A stretch of DNA of 64,000 nt, taken from the NCBI GenBank assembly GCA_030549205.1, contig JAUKTV010000007.1, forward strand, positions 868,001 to 932,000. Direction: 5' to 3'. Below the pieces are notes generated by a model. The model ran no database searches, was not told the DNA's origin, and worked only from the letters and a program-made list of their open reading frames with translations. Positions 12,239 to 23,096 of this stretch are shown here, one piece after another; within the stretch, counting starts at the first letter, position 1; each line of letters begins with the position of its first letter. The position numbers were made by a program, and so were the translations under genes. The DNA is from Apiosordaria backusii. Taxonomy: Eukaryota > Ascomycota > Sordariomycetes > Sordariales > Lasiosphaeriaceae.

Positions 12239-14116
12239 ATGCCACCAACCCTCGATTTTCCCGTCATTTTTCTCCTGCCCAGCCATTTCGGATCCGACGA
12301 GCTTCAGGAACTCGAGGAGCAGATCCCGACTCTAACATATGATATCAACGAAGCAGAGGTGGTGCTCGGCAAGATCAGTCGCAAAGAGCGTGCGCTGTTT
12401 GAGCTTAGAAAGCGCAAGCTCGTCACCGAAGAAGTAGATCAGCATGAGCGCACACCCACTGCCTCGCCCCCTCCCAAGCGAATCCGGCTGTCCTCGACAC
12501 CGGTCCTAGGAAGTTCAGACATCGACTCCGACACCTGCTCAGAAGGGGAGATCCAACGTCGCCTTTCAGGACCCGTTCCCACCCAAGAGACTACACCAAC
12601 GGTCAAAGTGGTCAAACTATCCTGGTTCACCGACTCCATATCAGCCGGCAAAGTCCTCCCTCTAGACGACAATTATGTTGTTTATCGCGGCCGAAAGGTG
12701 ATGCAACCACCTCCAGCCCCAGACCCGGTCACGCCCACCAAGACAAACGTCCTCAAACGAGCCCACGAAGACTCCAGCTCACCCCCCTCATCCCAACGAC
12801 CACGCACCTCCTCCCGGTATACACCCAACAACCGCAACCAAAAACCAGGCTCAACCTACTCCTCCCACCCCGTCACCAAATCAACCCCCAAGCGCCCCGC
12901 CCTCCTTCGCCAATCAACCTCCGAACACGACCTAGATACCCACCTCCCCCCCATCCCACCATGTCTTCACACCACCTACTCCTGCCAGCGCTCAACCCCT
13001 GCCAACCCCCCCAACCAAGATTTCATTTCCATCCTCCTCAAAATCCGGCTCGCCCGCACGCTAACCGGGGATAAAATCGGCGTTCGCGCCTACTCCTCCG
13101 CCATCGCCACCGTAGCCGCATACCCCTACAAGTTCCAAACCCAAAGCGAAGTCGCCCGGCTACCCGGGTGCGGCCAAAAGATTGCCCAACTCTACCAAGA
13201 ATTCAAGTCTTCTAACTCGGGAACAGTAAAAGAAGCCGAAGAATACGACTCTGATCCGAAACTGCAGGTCTTAAAGCAGTTTTATGACATTTGGGGCGTG
13301 GCCGAGACGACGGCGAGGGAGTTTTACAATAAAGGATGGAGGGGCTTGGATGATGTGGTGGAGTATGGATGGGATGGGTTGACGAGGGTGCAGCAGATTG
13401 GGGTTAAGTATTATGATGAGTTTTTGCTCAAGATACCGAGCAAGGAAGTGGAGGAGATAGGGGAGGTGATATTATCAGAGGCGGATAGGATAGAAAAGGG
13501 TTTCGAAATGGTGATTGTGGGGGGTTACAGAAGAGGGAAAAAGGAGTCGGGGGATGTGGATGTCGTGCTTTCGCACCCGGAGGAGAAGGTCACGAGGGGG
13601 TTTGTGGAAAAGATTGTTATTGGGCTGGAGAGGAGGGGGTATATTACGCATACTCTGCTGCTTAGCACGGCGAATACGGAGCGGGGACAGGAGCCGGTTG
13701 CTTGGAAGGGGGATTCTAGGGTTGCTGGGTCGGGGTTTGATACGCTGGATAAGGCTCTGGTGGTGTGGCAGGATCCGAACTTTACGGGAGAAGAGGGGGG
13801 GGAGGAGAAGAAAAACCCGAATCCGCATAGGAGGGTGGATATTATTATTTCGCCTTGGAAGACGGCGGGGTGTGCGGTGCTGGGGTGGACGTCGGGGACG
13901 ACGTTTCAAAGGGACTTGAGGCGGTATTGCAAGAGGGAAAAGCAACTGAAGTTTGATAGTAGCGGGGTGAGGAGCAGGAAGGATGGGGGGTGGGTTGATT
14001 TGGAGAGCGATACTTGTACGGGGGAGCCGGCGCCGGATATGTTGACGGCGGAGAAGAGGGTTTTTGAGGGGTTGGGGTTGGAGTGGAGGGAGCCGTGGGA
14101 GAGGTGTACGAATTGA
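12239..14116 (+). CDS. DNA polymerase family X (Pol IV / Pol lambda-like)
   Basis: Repair polymerase expected to fill short gaps in base excision repair and non-homologous end joining in the nucleus. A single exon codes for 625 residues; the start at 12239 begins MPPTLDFPVIFLLPSHFG. An N-terminal BRCT-like domain spans about residues 5-155 (VVKLSWFTDSISAGKVLPLD near its end). A proline/serine-rich, disordered linker follows. The 8-kDa-like domain has a helix-hairpin-helix at LPGCGQKIAQLYQEF, with a second hairpin around GLTRVQQIGVKYYDEFL. The palm has the X-family motif GGYRRGKKESGDVDVVLSH. D439 and D441 bind the catalytic metals, and D534 in RRVDIIISP is the third carboxylate. The thumb includes GWTSGTTFQRDLRRY. 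All catalytic residues are present, so it looks active. Base composition switches from C-rich to G-rich on the coding strand near 13290. Whether it is nearer Pol lambda, Pol mu or yeast Pol4 cannot be settled by eye. Confidence 0.95.
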   Translation: MPPTLDFPVIFLLPSHFGSDELQELEEQIPTLTYDINEAEVVLGKISRKERALFELRKRKLVTEEVDQHERTPTASPPPKRIRLSSTPVLGSSDIDSDTCSEGEIQRRLSGPVPTQETTPTVKVVKLSWFTDSISAGKVLPLDDNYVVYRGRKVMQPPPAPDPVTPTKTNVLKRAHEDSSSPPSSQRPRTSSRYTPNNRNQKPGSTYSSHPVTKSTPKRPALLRQSTSEHDLDTHLPPIPPCLHTTYSCQRSTPANPPNQDFISILLKIRLARTLTGDKIGVRAYSSAIATVAAYPYKFQTQSEVARLPGCGQKIAQLYQEFKSSNSGTVKEAEEYDSDPKLQVLKQFYDIWGVAETTAREFYNKGWRGLDDVVEYGWDGLTRVQQIGVKYYDEFLLKIPSKEVEEIGEVILSEADRIEKGFEMVIVGGYRRGKKESGDVDVVLSHPEEKVTRGFVEKIVIGLERRGYITHTLLLSTANTERGQEPVAWKGDSRVAGSGFDTLDKALVVWQDPNFTGEEGGEEKKNPNPHRRVDIIISPWKTAGCAVLGWTSGTTFQRDLRRYCKREKQLKFDSSGVRSRKDGGWVDLESDTCTGEPAPDMLTAEKRVFEGLGLEWREPWERCTN

Positions 14117-15018
14117 TGATGATTTATGTATGTATGAAGTTAATGAGAATTATAACCAAAGCTGGATACTAGGTACCGAGGGAATGGATAGAGTTTTGAT
14201 TGCGTGATTGTACTAATCGTGTCGCTATACACATGGTCAGTCTTTTGGGAGATGCTGGTTGGTGGCTTGGTGGTGTAAGTCAGATCTCAAGTGCCGGCGC
14301 TGACAGGGGGGTTGTCAACTGCCATCCTGCACAACATGCGCCGCTGCCTGCCTTTGTGCGGTTACACCCGCTCCATGGGAGGCCGGCTTTTAATCCCCTT
14401 ATATCCATTATTGTTACCAGGTATGCAAGCAAATTGTCGGCCGCGGATAGTCACCGACAGCGAGGCTTCACCCATCCCTCCCTCATCGGAAACTTTCCAA
14501 AGGGAACAATTGCACCGGCCGGGCGGACTTGCGCCAATCGAGCAATTGAAACACGGACATCGGGCAAAAACGAGCCCCGTTGTGTTGCAATTCATGTGCG
14601 CTAGGGCCCTGTTTGATTAGCCAAAAGGGGACAATTTTGGCATTGATGTGGGGTAAAGAGAAGGAGAATCGGTGATGCATTCATGAAGTTTACGTAGCAT
14701 CTTGTCCTTTGCCTGACGATTGAAGCGGGAACGTGTGTTTGTGTAGCGCGAGGGTTATAAATCCGGGGTGTTTAGTACATGGAGAGTCGTACCACTTGGA
14801 TGTTTTGGAAGCAAAGAGAATATTCTTTTGGTTTTTGCGTCTCATATAGTGAGTGGTGGTGGTGGCAGGTTTATATCCCCGTCCATTAGCCCTTTCAGCT
14901 CCCGCTCTCCAATTCCACATCTCAATTCCAATCCCACCCATAACTCTCTCTCACTCACCTTCAGTACTCACCTCACTCACAACTTTCACTCTCACAACCC
15001 CCAACACCAACCACCACA
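14117..15018. other. Intergenic upstream of MAPEG gene
   Basis: No coding exon is visible. The last 90 bases before 15019 are rich in C, A and T with CTCAC repeats and end in CACCACAATGG, a good fungal start context for the MAPEG gene. Confidence 0.6.
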
Positions 15019-15553
15019 ATGGCACCCATCACCCTCACCCTCCCCTCCGACTACGGGTACGTCCTCCTAGCCGCCTCCTCAACCTTCTTCATCAACACCC
15101 TCCACGTAGTCCTCACCTCCAAAGCCCGCAAAGCCTCCGGCATCAAATACCCCGTCTCCTACGCCTCCAACGACCTCGCCGAAAAAGACCGCAAGGCCTA
15201 CCTCTTCAACTGCGCCCAGCGCGCCCACAACAACTTCACCGAGAACCTCACCCCCTTCCTCGGCGCCCTCCTCATTTCAGGCCTTCAGTACCCCAAGTTC
15301 GCCGCCAGCGTGGGTGGCGTCTGGGCTTTCGCCAGGGTCCTCTTTGCGTTTGGTTACACCAGCAAGGGTCCCGAGGGGAGGTTGGTGTAAGTTTTTTTTC
15401 TTTTCTTCTCATTGTTGCGTAGTTTGGAGATGGGTTGTGTGTACTGACATGATAAAAACAAAAAACAGGGGGGGAGCTCTTGGTTCGCTGTCTGACATTA
15501 TCCTCAAGCTCACTGCTGCTTATACCGCTGTTGGGTTCGCGCTTCAGTGGTGA
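15019..15553 (+). CDS. MAPEG family protein, microsomal glutathione S-transferase 3-like
   Basis: Integral membrane enzyme family of ER or outer mitochondrial membrane. Members conjugate glutathione to lipophilic electrophiles or reduce lipid hydroperoxides. Two exons (15019-15386 and 15469-15553) around an 82-nt intron (GTAAGT to ACAG) give 150 residues, the family length. Four hydrophobic segments fit the four-helix MAPEG fold. The motif CAQRAHNNFTENL matches the QRAHxN glutathione-site signature, and the region around ARVLFAFGYTSKGPEGR matches the second conserved block. The C-terminus is AVGFALQW. Exon 1 uses C-ending codons heavily, which suggests good expression. Leukotriene-type activity cannot be told from sequence. 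Confidence 0.93.
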
Positions 15554-16003
15554 CTGTATGAGATGTGGGGGTTGCCGTTGATTCATTGGGAGAATTCGTG
15601 GTAATGTACAGTTTGGGAAGGAGTGTATAATATGATGTTGAATTTCAAGGCAGTGGATAGGACGTTCTGAAATCTTTGTTGCCGTCTCACAGTGATATAT
15701 CACAAAACACAAATCCTTTCCGGGTCGTCACCCAGTTGCAATTGACTTGATCATAATGATCTCCAAACTGATACAGAACGCCATTGCATTACAACCATTG
15801 CCGACGCCATTAAACTACAAATGCATACATGAATTGCCCGTAGGCCTGACTCGACCACCAACACACCTCCGTGAGCCCTGACCATACATACCAGAATCAA
15901 CTACAAAGCCTGACTCAAGCCCCAATACCCCTTCTCAAGTTCAAGCCATATATGTAAAGATCACCGGCAGGCCCCCTCACAGCCATCAACACGACCAACG
16001 AGA
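15554..16003. other. Convergent 3' regions (MAPEG and zinc-finger genes)
   Basis: Two genes converge here, so the stretch contains two 3' UTRs and their polyadenylation regions. I see no open frame of note. Confidence 0.6.
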
Positions 16004-17404
16004 TTACCACTGTCCCGCCTTGCCCCAACCGTCATCATCCTTCTCACCAACATCCTTGCCATTCTTCTGCTTGCCCCAGCCATCGTCATCCTCATCAGCC
16101 TTGTTGTCATCCTTCTTCTCACCAAACGTCTTTTTGGCCTGGGAAGACACGGTATACACATTCACACCCGCCTGACCCGTCTTCGTATCTACCATGCCAG
16201 CTGTGAACTGGCCGAGAAAGTGGCCATAAGTGTCCGACTTGCGGATGAAGCAGCGGGTGCCCTCAGACTCGCAGTGCTGCGCCAAGGCAGCGTTCGTGTC
16301 GAACCATTTGGAGCACACTGGGCATTGCACCTGAAAGGAAGTGCTCGGATGAGTGAGGAGATGGTTTCGGAGGCCATTGCCAGTGGGAAAAGTTTTGCTA
16401 CGAGATACAGTCAGTACAATCCGTCTATAGGATGTGGCAGGCATAAACTAATACGTACGGGCATCTGTCTCTAGGACACTTGTATTTACGTGTCCACTGG
16501 ACATAGTACTCCTTGGGGTCCCATCTGGAGTTCCGGGGATCGTCTTTGTCATAGACTGGCCTCTTTTGAGGCTCCTGCCAGCCTCGAGCCTGGGCCTGGG
16601 CCTGCGCGGGCGTCGAGCGCGCAGGGGCAGGGGCAGGGCCAGAGTAGCTCGGGAACAGCACCTTCATGTCCCCGATCTCACTCTGCTGCTCAGGGTGGTC
16701 GCTTCCTGGGCCAGTCAACAAGTCCTCCTTTCCGCCAAGCGACATCATTTGGAAGGCGACAGGATCCGGTTTGTGGGTGTCGTTGACCAGTGGGCGAAGA
16801 GAGGAAACGGTGTCGCCCGCGGTCTCATCCTTGGCTATGGAAAGATACTGGGTGTAATGAGCAGGACCCTTGATGCTCCCGGCGCTGAGAGTGCCAGACC
16901 TAGACTCATGCCCACCAGGAAGCATCTGGAGCCTCCTGGCAAAGCTCAGGGCTTTCTCTCGCTGTTCGTGGAACTTCTCATTGCTGATCATCTCGCAGAG
17001 ATTTTTTTCAATGTGGTCGATGAAGCCTCCCAGGCGAACAAAGGTGGTCTTGCAACCAGGGCAAACCAGGTTTTGGTCGATGGGGTGAAACTGCACCTCG
17101 GAGTTAGCCAGGAGTCATATCGATGGGGACGAAAACTCTTGCCTGCTTCCGATGTTTCTCAGCAGCCCCAATAGTGTGGAACATCTGCAAACATGTGGCG
17201 CTATTGAGAGGCAAAGGTTAGCAGCCAGTAAGAGAAAACAAAAAGCCATGTGACAAACCAGTGATAATGTTTGTTTTGGTTCTTGAACTCCGTGTCCCAG
17301 TGCTGGAGGAGAGCTTTCTGGTCATCGAATGAGGCCTTGCAGGCCTCACAGATGAACTTTGGCCCTTTTGGCTTCTCCATGTTGTCTGCCTTGTTCGACA
17401 ACAT
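16004..17404 (-). CDS. C2H2 zinc-finger protein with acidic GW tail
   Basis: Four exons (17259-17404, 17143-17200, 16459-17096, 16004-16397) give 411 residues. Several Cys/His pairs are visible: FICEACKASFDDQKALLQHW with a following HYHC, VCPGCKTTFVRLGGFIDHIE, CPRDRCPKTFPTGNGLRNHL (built across intron 3) and CPVCSKWFDTNAALAQHCES. The middle, about residues 120-240, is low in complexity with PAPAPARSTPAQAQAQAR. The tail holds two copies of DDDGWGK separated by a lysine-rich stretch. C2H2 fingers usually bind DNA or RNA; the spacing here is irregular and no target can be named. Intron 2 appears to be a GC-AG intron (17097-17142): GCAAGA donor, GCTAAC branch site, GAG acceptor. The acceptor could instead be six bases on, at GTGCAG, also in frame. 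The start at 17404 is the first ATG of the open frame that precedes the first finger; a second in-frame ATG follows at codon 9. Confidence 0.85.
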
Positions 17405-20400
17405 GGTGCTGATATGTGGGTGAGTTGTTTCTGTGCTGACCAAGAGAATTGTTGTGGGATGGAAGCTTCCCAGGAAGAAGATGACGAAGAAAAGGGCTGT
17501 TTGGGATGCAAGCTTCCCCAGAAGAGGAGGAGGGGGAATAGGATTGTTTTGGGTTGCAAGCATCCCAAGCGGCAGGTGAAAAGTCGAATGCTAAACACCT
17601 TGGGCTGGCCAGACGATGAATTTAAAGGGCGGGCATAACCTTCTCGCCAGCAGGCAAGCACTTCCATGGTACCTACGGCACCTTCCATTCTCATTTTTCC
17701 TTTGGAGACCGGCAATAGGCAACAGCAGAGGATAGTCGACAATCTGGAAGGAAGGCATGATGCTCCCTTACCTTACCCCAAAGGTTCTTTCTCTAAGGGC
17801 AAAGCATTGGATCTGGCAACTGCGGGTAGATTGGACAGTCCCCTCCATCAGGTTAGGATTTTGACTGTTAGCAAACAGACTGTGATGAAAGAACTCATTT
17901 GGCTCATGATGTCTATGGGTAAACACCACTGTAAAGCCCATACTTCCCGAGAGACCATTCACGTTTACTCACTTCGTTCTAGCATCCATCTCTTCAGACA
18001 CTGTGGCCGAGGTGCCGGCCATCGTAAATCAGCTCGATCACAGTATCGGCCGACGTAGCCCCGTCTACCTCACAGTTTGAAAGAGCATTTTCTCTCCTTG
18101 CATCACATGGAGCCTTGTAAGCCGGGCCCGTCAGCTACTCAAGCTCTTCTGCGGTTACTTTCACCCATTTGACCAACAACCGCATGAAAGGAGCTATATC
18201 AGGAGCAGCAAGACCAGCAAACATGCAAAAATAAACGTCTATCACCAGCGAACAAACATCCCACTCCGTTTGCCTCATCGAAGCTGCAGAGCAGCACCAT
18301 TTTCTATCCTATCCTCCCGCTTTAGAAGCATGTAGCTAGCCCTGAAATCCTTACTTTCTTTTCATATCCTCCTCGTGATCACAAAGAAAACGGGCATATC
18401 CAACTTGTTGACAGTCACAAGATGCTGCTACCTACTCACCAGGTCTTTGCTGGCCACGTCGCCCCCCATACACAAACAACGCCTCAATCCCATGTCTGGC
18501 CGTTACGCCTGCGAAGTGCAAGGCTAGATGTAGGTATTCGCAGTCAGTGAAGCCAGCCCTCTTTACCCTTGACCCGGTAGGTATGCCCAAAAAAGGAGCT
18601 AGCTGGCTTTGCTGAAGGCGGGCAAGCGGAATCCCAAACCGATCAAAGATCCACAGATCGACGACCAACACGCCCCTTGGACGCCCTACTTTCTGTTGCT
18701 CTTCCAGATTCAAGGGTCTAATCAGTGGAACTAGGTACCCGGGCTGCTGTCGACAAAACCGAAGCAATGCACGATGCGCTGTAGCTCTTCAAGGTCGGGT
18801 GAGCTGAGAGTGGCAAAAACCCACCCACGCCCACCACGCCCCAAAATATCCATGTGAGCTCTGTATAGGGCAATTGATGGACGTGTTGTCAAAGCTTTGA
18901 GCTTCAAACCCCCACATGTTAGCTTTGGACTCCTTGTCAACGGGCAATGCAAGCAAGCTTGCTGACTGCCTCAGGTAAGTATTAATGGACAACCGGGGGT
19001 TACTCCGTGGAATATGTACATGAAAGTGAACACCCTGGCCTACCTATCAATGGAGCAACCGGGATGTAATCTGTAGAACGGGTCCAAAAGTGAAGATGCA
19101 ATCGATTGAAACGTGAAGGAACAACAAAAGAAGAAAGTAAACACCACAATTCGAACCACGTAGTTTATTCCATTCGCCACTTTGGCTTCAATTTCTTCAT
19201 TTTCTATGCTTATGCAATGTATGTGTGTATGCATGGATTTATGTACATACCTGGCAAAACCGGTCTGTAAGTAACTCCCAAAGCAATCCTACATACGTCA
19301 GTCACGAAGTTGGTATCTAAAAACGCCCAAAAGCAAGTGCCCTCCTCCTTTGTCTATCTTGCCCAAACGCAACGTAGGATCCGGATCGCGACCCATCCAC
19401 AAACACCCCCTTGTTATTCCTCATCATGCCCCCCCAACAACGCCTAGAATGTCTATTTTCCAGTCGCCAGTAAAAGTTGTGTTGTCTCAATGCGATGCAC
19501 CATGCATGTATGTACAATCATCCCTACAGCTGTGGTTAGGCCAATCCCAGCTCGTGTCCCAGGATTCCTTCAATGTGCAGAAATCACCCCAATGAAACTG
19601 CTTCATGGTAGTTGAAACGAAGCAGAGAGAGAGAGGGGCAGGCCAATATCTGTTCTCCGATATTGATTCCAGTGGGTTTGGGGGAGGAGAACTACGAATA
19701 ATGACGCGGCTCTGCTGTCATTTAACCACCTAGCCTGCTGAAACAGGTTAATACTGTTGGCAATGATATCGGGCAATGCTAAGCTGGCCAGCCTTTTTTC
19801 AGTTCGTGCTGAAAATGGAGAGGTGTTGATCAGATATCAACAGTCAAAATGATAAAAACAAATCTCGGCGAGCGGGCATGGCTCCTTTTTAGAGACAATG
19901 TGGCTCCGAAATTCGGGCTCGATCACCCGGGTTTGGTATAAGGGGATGAGGCTTAAGATGAAAGTGCTGCTGTTGTGGTGGGTAAGGTGGTGTGCAATCA
20001 TCTGCAAGGTGAGGTGAGGCGATATCCCGCCGGGCGCTGGCCTGCTAATGTAGGAACGGTTGCCCATGGTCCAGTAGTACGAGTGATATTGGCAAGCTGC
20101 AGAACGCCCGACTCAGGTAACTCAATAAAATGGTTGATTGAGAAAGGACATCTCATGATCGTTAACACCAAGGGGTCGAGCGGAACATCGGTTGTAAACA
20201 AATACCGAGACGCAGTTGTAGACCGAAGAACAACTAGCGATTCAAGGACGAGGCAAGCATCATCACAATTCCAGTTAGGTCGCCAGATCAACAGACAGCC
20301 TGGGACGCTGAGTCGATCTGGACGATAAGCTAGGTAGACGATGAAACGAGAAGATCTTGTCCCTAGCCGGCCAAGAGGTTGTACGATCACATCGACACAA

Positions 20401-20755
20401 CCACAACCCATGGCCAAGAACATGGTTTGGGCCACGAGAACGGCGTGTGGCAATCTTTCCGAAGTAGCCAGGAAAACGGATCAGCAGATCGCATTGCGTG
20501 CAGGAACCAAAAGAGAGACCCGAAAAGACTCTGCCGCTCGGTGGCACTTGGGAATGAAATGATACACCTAAGACCGATGAATAATTCCCGCAGTATAGTT
20601 TGTCGGTTGAGCTACTGCGAAGCTGATAGGGCTGCAGAGAATCCGTGTCACTGGACCCGTAAATAAGAGCGACGGTGACATAGCGACTAGCATATGGCGT
20701 TGAAATGTGCACCCTCCGGCCCGGAATCATCTGGAATAATTGAAATGAAACATAC
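17405..20755. other. Gene-poor stretch, no supported gene
   Basis: Short open frames occur on both strands (for example 18432-18767 minus and 19998-20453 minus). None shows a known domain, a consistent codon bias or a credible intron chain. The stretch 18300-19000 was read in all frames without a clear result. It probably holds UTRs and regulatory DNA. Confidence 0.45.
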
Positions 20756-20859
20756 CGCGTGTTTCTCGAGGAGGTGGAATATCGAAAAGCTACTTGAGGG
20801 AAAGTTCGTGGTAACTTTGGTGTGAGACGAGGCGAAAAAAGTGAGGCGGGCGAGGTCAT
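20756..20859 (-). CDS. Possible first exon with mitochondrial presequence-like N-terminus
   Basis: An ATG at 20859 opens a frame beginning MTSPASLFSPRLTP and reaching VAFRYSTSSRNT. It is rich in Ser/Arg, free of acidic residues and has the RYST motif often seen at mitochondrial presequence cleavage sites. A GTATGT donor follows directly (exon end 20756). It lies 320 bp from, and divergent to, the gene at 21180. I could not find a convincing second exon; the frame also stays open without splicing to 20275, but that extension does not look like protein. It may be a small mitochondrial-protein gene, a decayed gene or chance. Confidence 0.22.
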
Positions 20860-21179
20860 ATCCAAGGGAGCCAGTAGAATGGCACCTTGACATCCCGTAC
20901 ATGCAATACTGTGCCTTCCACGAGCCTGCAGAAGCATGTCCCTGAATGGCTAGAACGGAGAAAGCGGTGAAGACTAGAATGGAAGCGGTACTGTACTTCG
21001 GTAGTGACTTGTTTGAAGCCTCCTTGACCGTAACCACACTTCAACTGACCAACCTCAGCCAAGGAATTTGGTTCAACACAGGCATATAAGGGCAGAACCT
21101 GTCCCATAACTTCGACGACGATGATGACAGGAAGCCCAGTTCCTTTTCCCAGCACTATCTTAATTCCCTGCCGCCCAAA

Positions 21180-21665
21180 ATGTCGTCCTCGCCGTCCGCA
21201 TCGATGAACAGATATTGGATTCCCAACCTTGACATCCACAAGAAGGTCATCACTCAGGAACTTCAGTATTATCTTGGGCCTGATGCAAGCGTGAGGCCTT
21301 TTACTCGAGAGGTGTGCAAATGCCCTTCCCAGAAGTTTGCGACAGGCTGACGAGAATAAACCATCAGGGTGAAGATGGTTTCTTGATCACCACACCAGGC
21401 CCTTGTTTGTCAGATGTGAGCCGCCGATTGAACACCAGAGCTCCGATCGAGGCCCAAGGTTGACAACCCTCAGGAGCAAATTGACGACATATGCGTCAAG
21501 TCGAAACAACTGTGGGAGAAACAGGCAGCAGCACGAGCCGCCGGCAGTTCGAGCAAATCCCTCAAGCGGCCCCTCCACCTTCCAGTGTCCCTCGGAAAGG
21601 CGGGCACCAGTGAATCGTCGAGTAGACGGAGAAAGCCCAGAAGTCATCGGGACGACAGGCGATGA
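21180..21665 (+). CDS. Small conserved-looking protein of unknown function
   Basis: Three exons (21180-21311, 21368-21415, 21474-21665) give 123 residues. It starts MSSSPSASMNRYWIPNLDIH and continues as an ordered, biased frame through KKVITQELQYYLGPDASVRP, GEDGFLITTPGPCLSD and EQIDDICVKSKQLWEKQAAA. It ends in a basic tail, SSSRRRKPRSHRDDRR. Both introns are in phase 0, 56 and 58 nt long, with GTGTGC/GTGAGC donors, CTGAC/TTGAC branch sites and CAG acceptors. Joining them gives one continuous frame, which is strong evidence for a real gene. The N-terminal half looks like a compact domain found in filamentous ascomycetes, but I recall no function and assign none. The basic tail might suggest nuclear location; that is inference. 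Confidence 0.82.
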
Positions 21666-22596
21666 AACTGAGCGTGATACCCACTATCGGGCACGAGATA
21701 TCTTGGTCGAGACTCTATCGGGTGCCTAATGAGGGGACAGGGATCGGTCGCATGGCAGCAACAAGATCAATGGGGAACGTGGGGAAACAAGCCACAAGGG
21801 GCGAATGGTGAAGCAAAGTGTCCGAAGTTGGCTGTTGGAGGCGCATGTGCCATATCGATTGTTGTGGTATGGCGGTTGTAGGGTATTTGGTCGACCAGCA
21901 ATATTGTGCCATCTGGCAATGAATGGAACGGCGTTTTCCTATCTTCGGCGGATAACTGCAGTGCATGATGCGCGTCGGATTCTGCAACCGAGAGAGCTAG
22001 CCCAAATTTGAAAGCCTCCACAAATGTCATATTGGAGTATTGCATGTGTCCTTGTGCATTATGGACCCGATGAACATCGCCTGAGACGACGTAGAGAATA
22101 TGTTGTGACGCTGTTGTGTGGTGTTGCGGCACGTCCAGCGAGATGTTTATGGCAGCCGTGTGGTCGTTCGCACGTCCAATACCCCGGGACCTCCCTTGAG
22201 CCAATCCGGGAAAATTGTCATAAGGCAACCGATTTGTGCAGATTCCTAGCTCATTGAGCTCATGCACTGTCGAGCATAAGCAAATAGTGAGCAGAATGGT
22301 GCGCTATGCAAGTGTGAAGGCATCCGCACCCGTCATTGCGCGCATTCCGGCCTCAGTTCCGGACAGCGAATTCCCCCTAGACGTAGTCTTACGGCATATG
22401 TTGTAGCACATTGTCGGCACCGCCGTCTGATCTTGTTGATCAGTTCCATACTCGCACGAAGAGGGTGACATGTGGCGCGCAATATTCGGAGATGACTGCA
22501 ATCGTGAGTTCGGGAAATATCACCAAAGTTGCGAGCGCTCAACGTCCACCAACTCCACGATTGAGTTTTTGACAGGGCGGCAAGCTAGGCATTACC
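21666..22596. other. Convergent intergenic region
   Basis: This stretch lies between the 3' ends of the 21180 gene and the Ten1-like gene. A 166-codon frame on the minus strand (21767-22267) has no recognisable domain and rather even codon use. I do not call it. Confidence 0.5.
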
Positions 22597-23096
22597 CTAA
22601 CTTTTCTCACGGTCCAATGCCTTCACGGAGGCTTCGTATTTCTGCAAATTGAGGGGGCCGGCCGACCAGAGAAGCATCGCTTGGACCTCGACCACCGGAT
22701 TTATGTCGCCTAGCTTTCTGCTGTCGGTCGAAGTGACATATCCGATGACATTCACCCATTCGCCAACACGTGTCTGTTCCGCCCCAAGACTTTGCAGGAC
22801 GAGGTTGACATCGACCGCAGCGAAGGAGAGCTGGCCGTCTTCGGACCCTCGGTACTGTAGGGTCAGAATGCCAGATGCTATTGAATAAGATGTGACACTA
22901 ATGACCAGTGTTAGCTTACTACTCGGAAACTGATGGTTGTTGAATCGGGCGGAGTCAGAGATTGGGAGACCGTCGACAAGTGGCAGCCCTCCAGTATCAA
23001 AACTCACCATCCTAGGAACCTCACTTTGTCACCAACATCCTTTTGAGACAAGGAGGAGAGAAGGCACAGCTGTGACGGAAGCGGACCGAAAGACAT
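22597..23096 (-). CDS. ten1: Ten1-like CST complex / telomere-capping subunit
   Basis: Small OB-fold protein that pairs with Stn1 to bind the single-stranded telomeric overhang, protect chromosome ends and assist C-strand fill-in. Two exons, 23008-23096 and 22597-22897, around a 110-nt intron (GTGAGT to ATTAG), give 129 residues, a normal length for fungal Ten1. It starts MSFGPLPSQLCLLSSLSQKD. The splice restores the OB-fold strand KVRFLGCVTSYSIASGILTL, followed by VDVNLVLQSLGAEQTRVGEW and VNVIGYVTS, the pattern expected for this family. The C-terminal helix region (AMLLWSAGPLNLQKYEASVK) completes the fold. The name rests on recall of the family pattern and not on a search. No other telomere gene is nearby. 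Confidence 0.78.

Noticed and set aside
18432..18767. 111-codon minus-strand frame
   Set aside because: It reads somewhat like protein but has no supporting introns, neighbours or motif; kept out for lack of evidence.
20275..20755. Unspliced continuation of the presequence-like frame (to 220 codons)
   Set aside because: Beyond the GTATGT donor the frame loses any protein-like pattern, and codon use becomes even.
21767..22267. 166-codon minus-strand frame next to the Ten1-like gene
   Set aside because: No family resemblance and even codon use; similar chance frames occur elsewhere in the noncoding parts.
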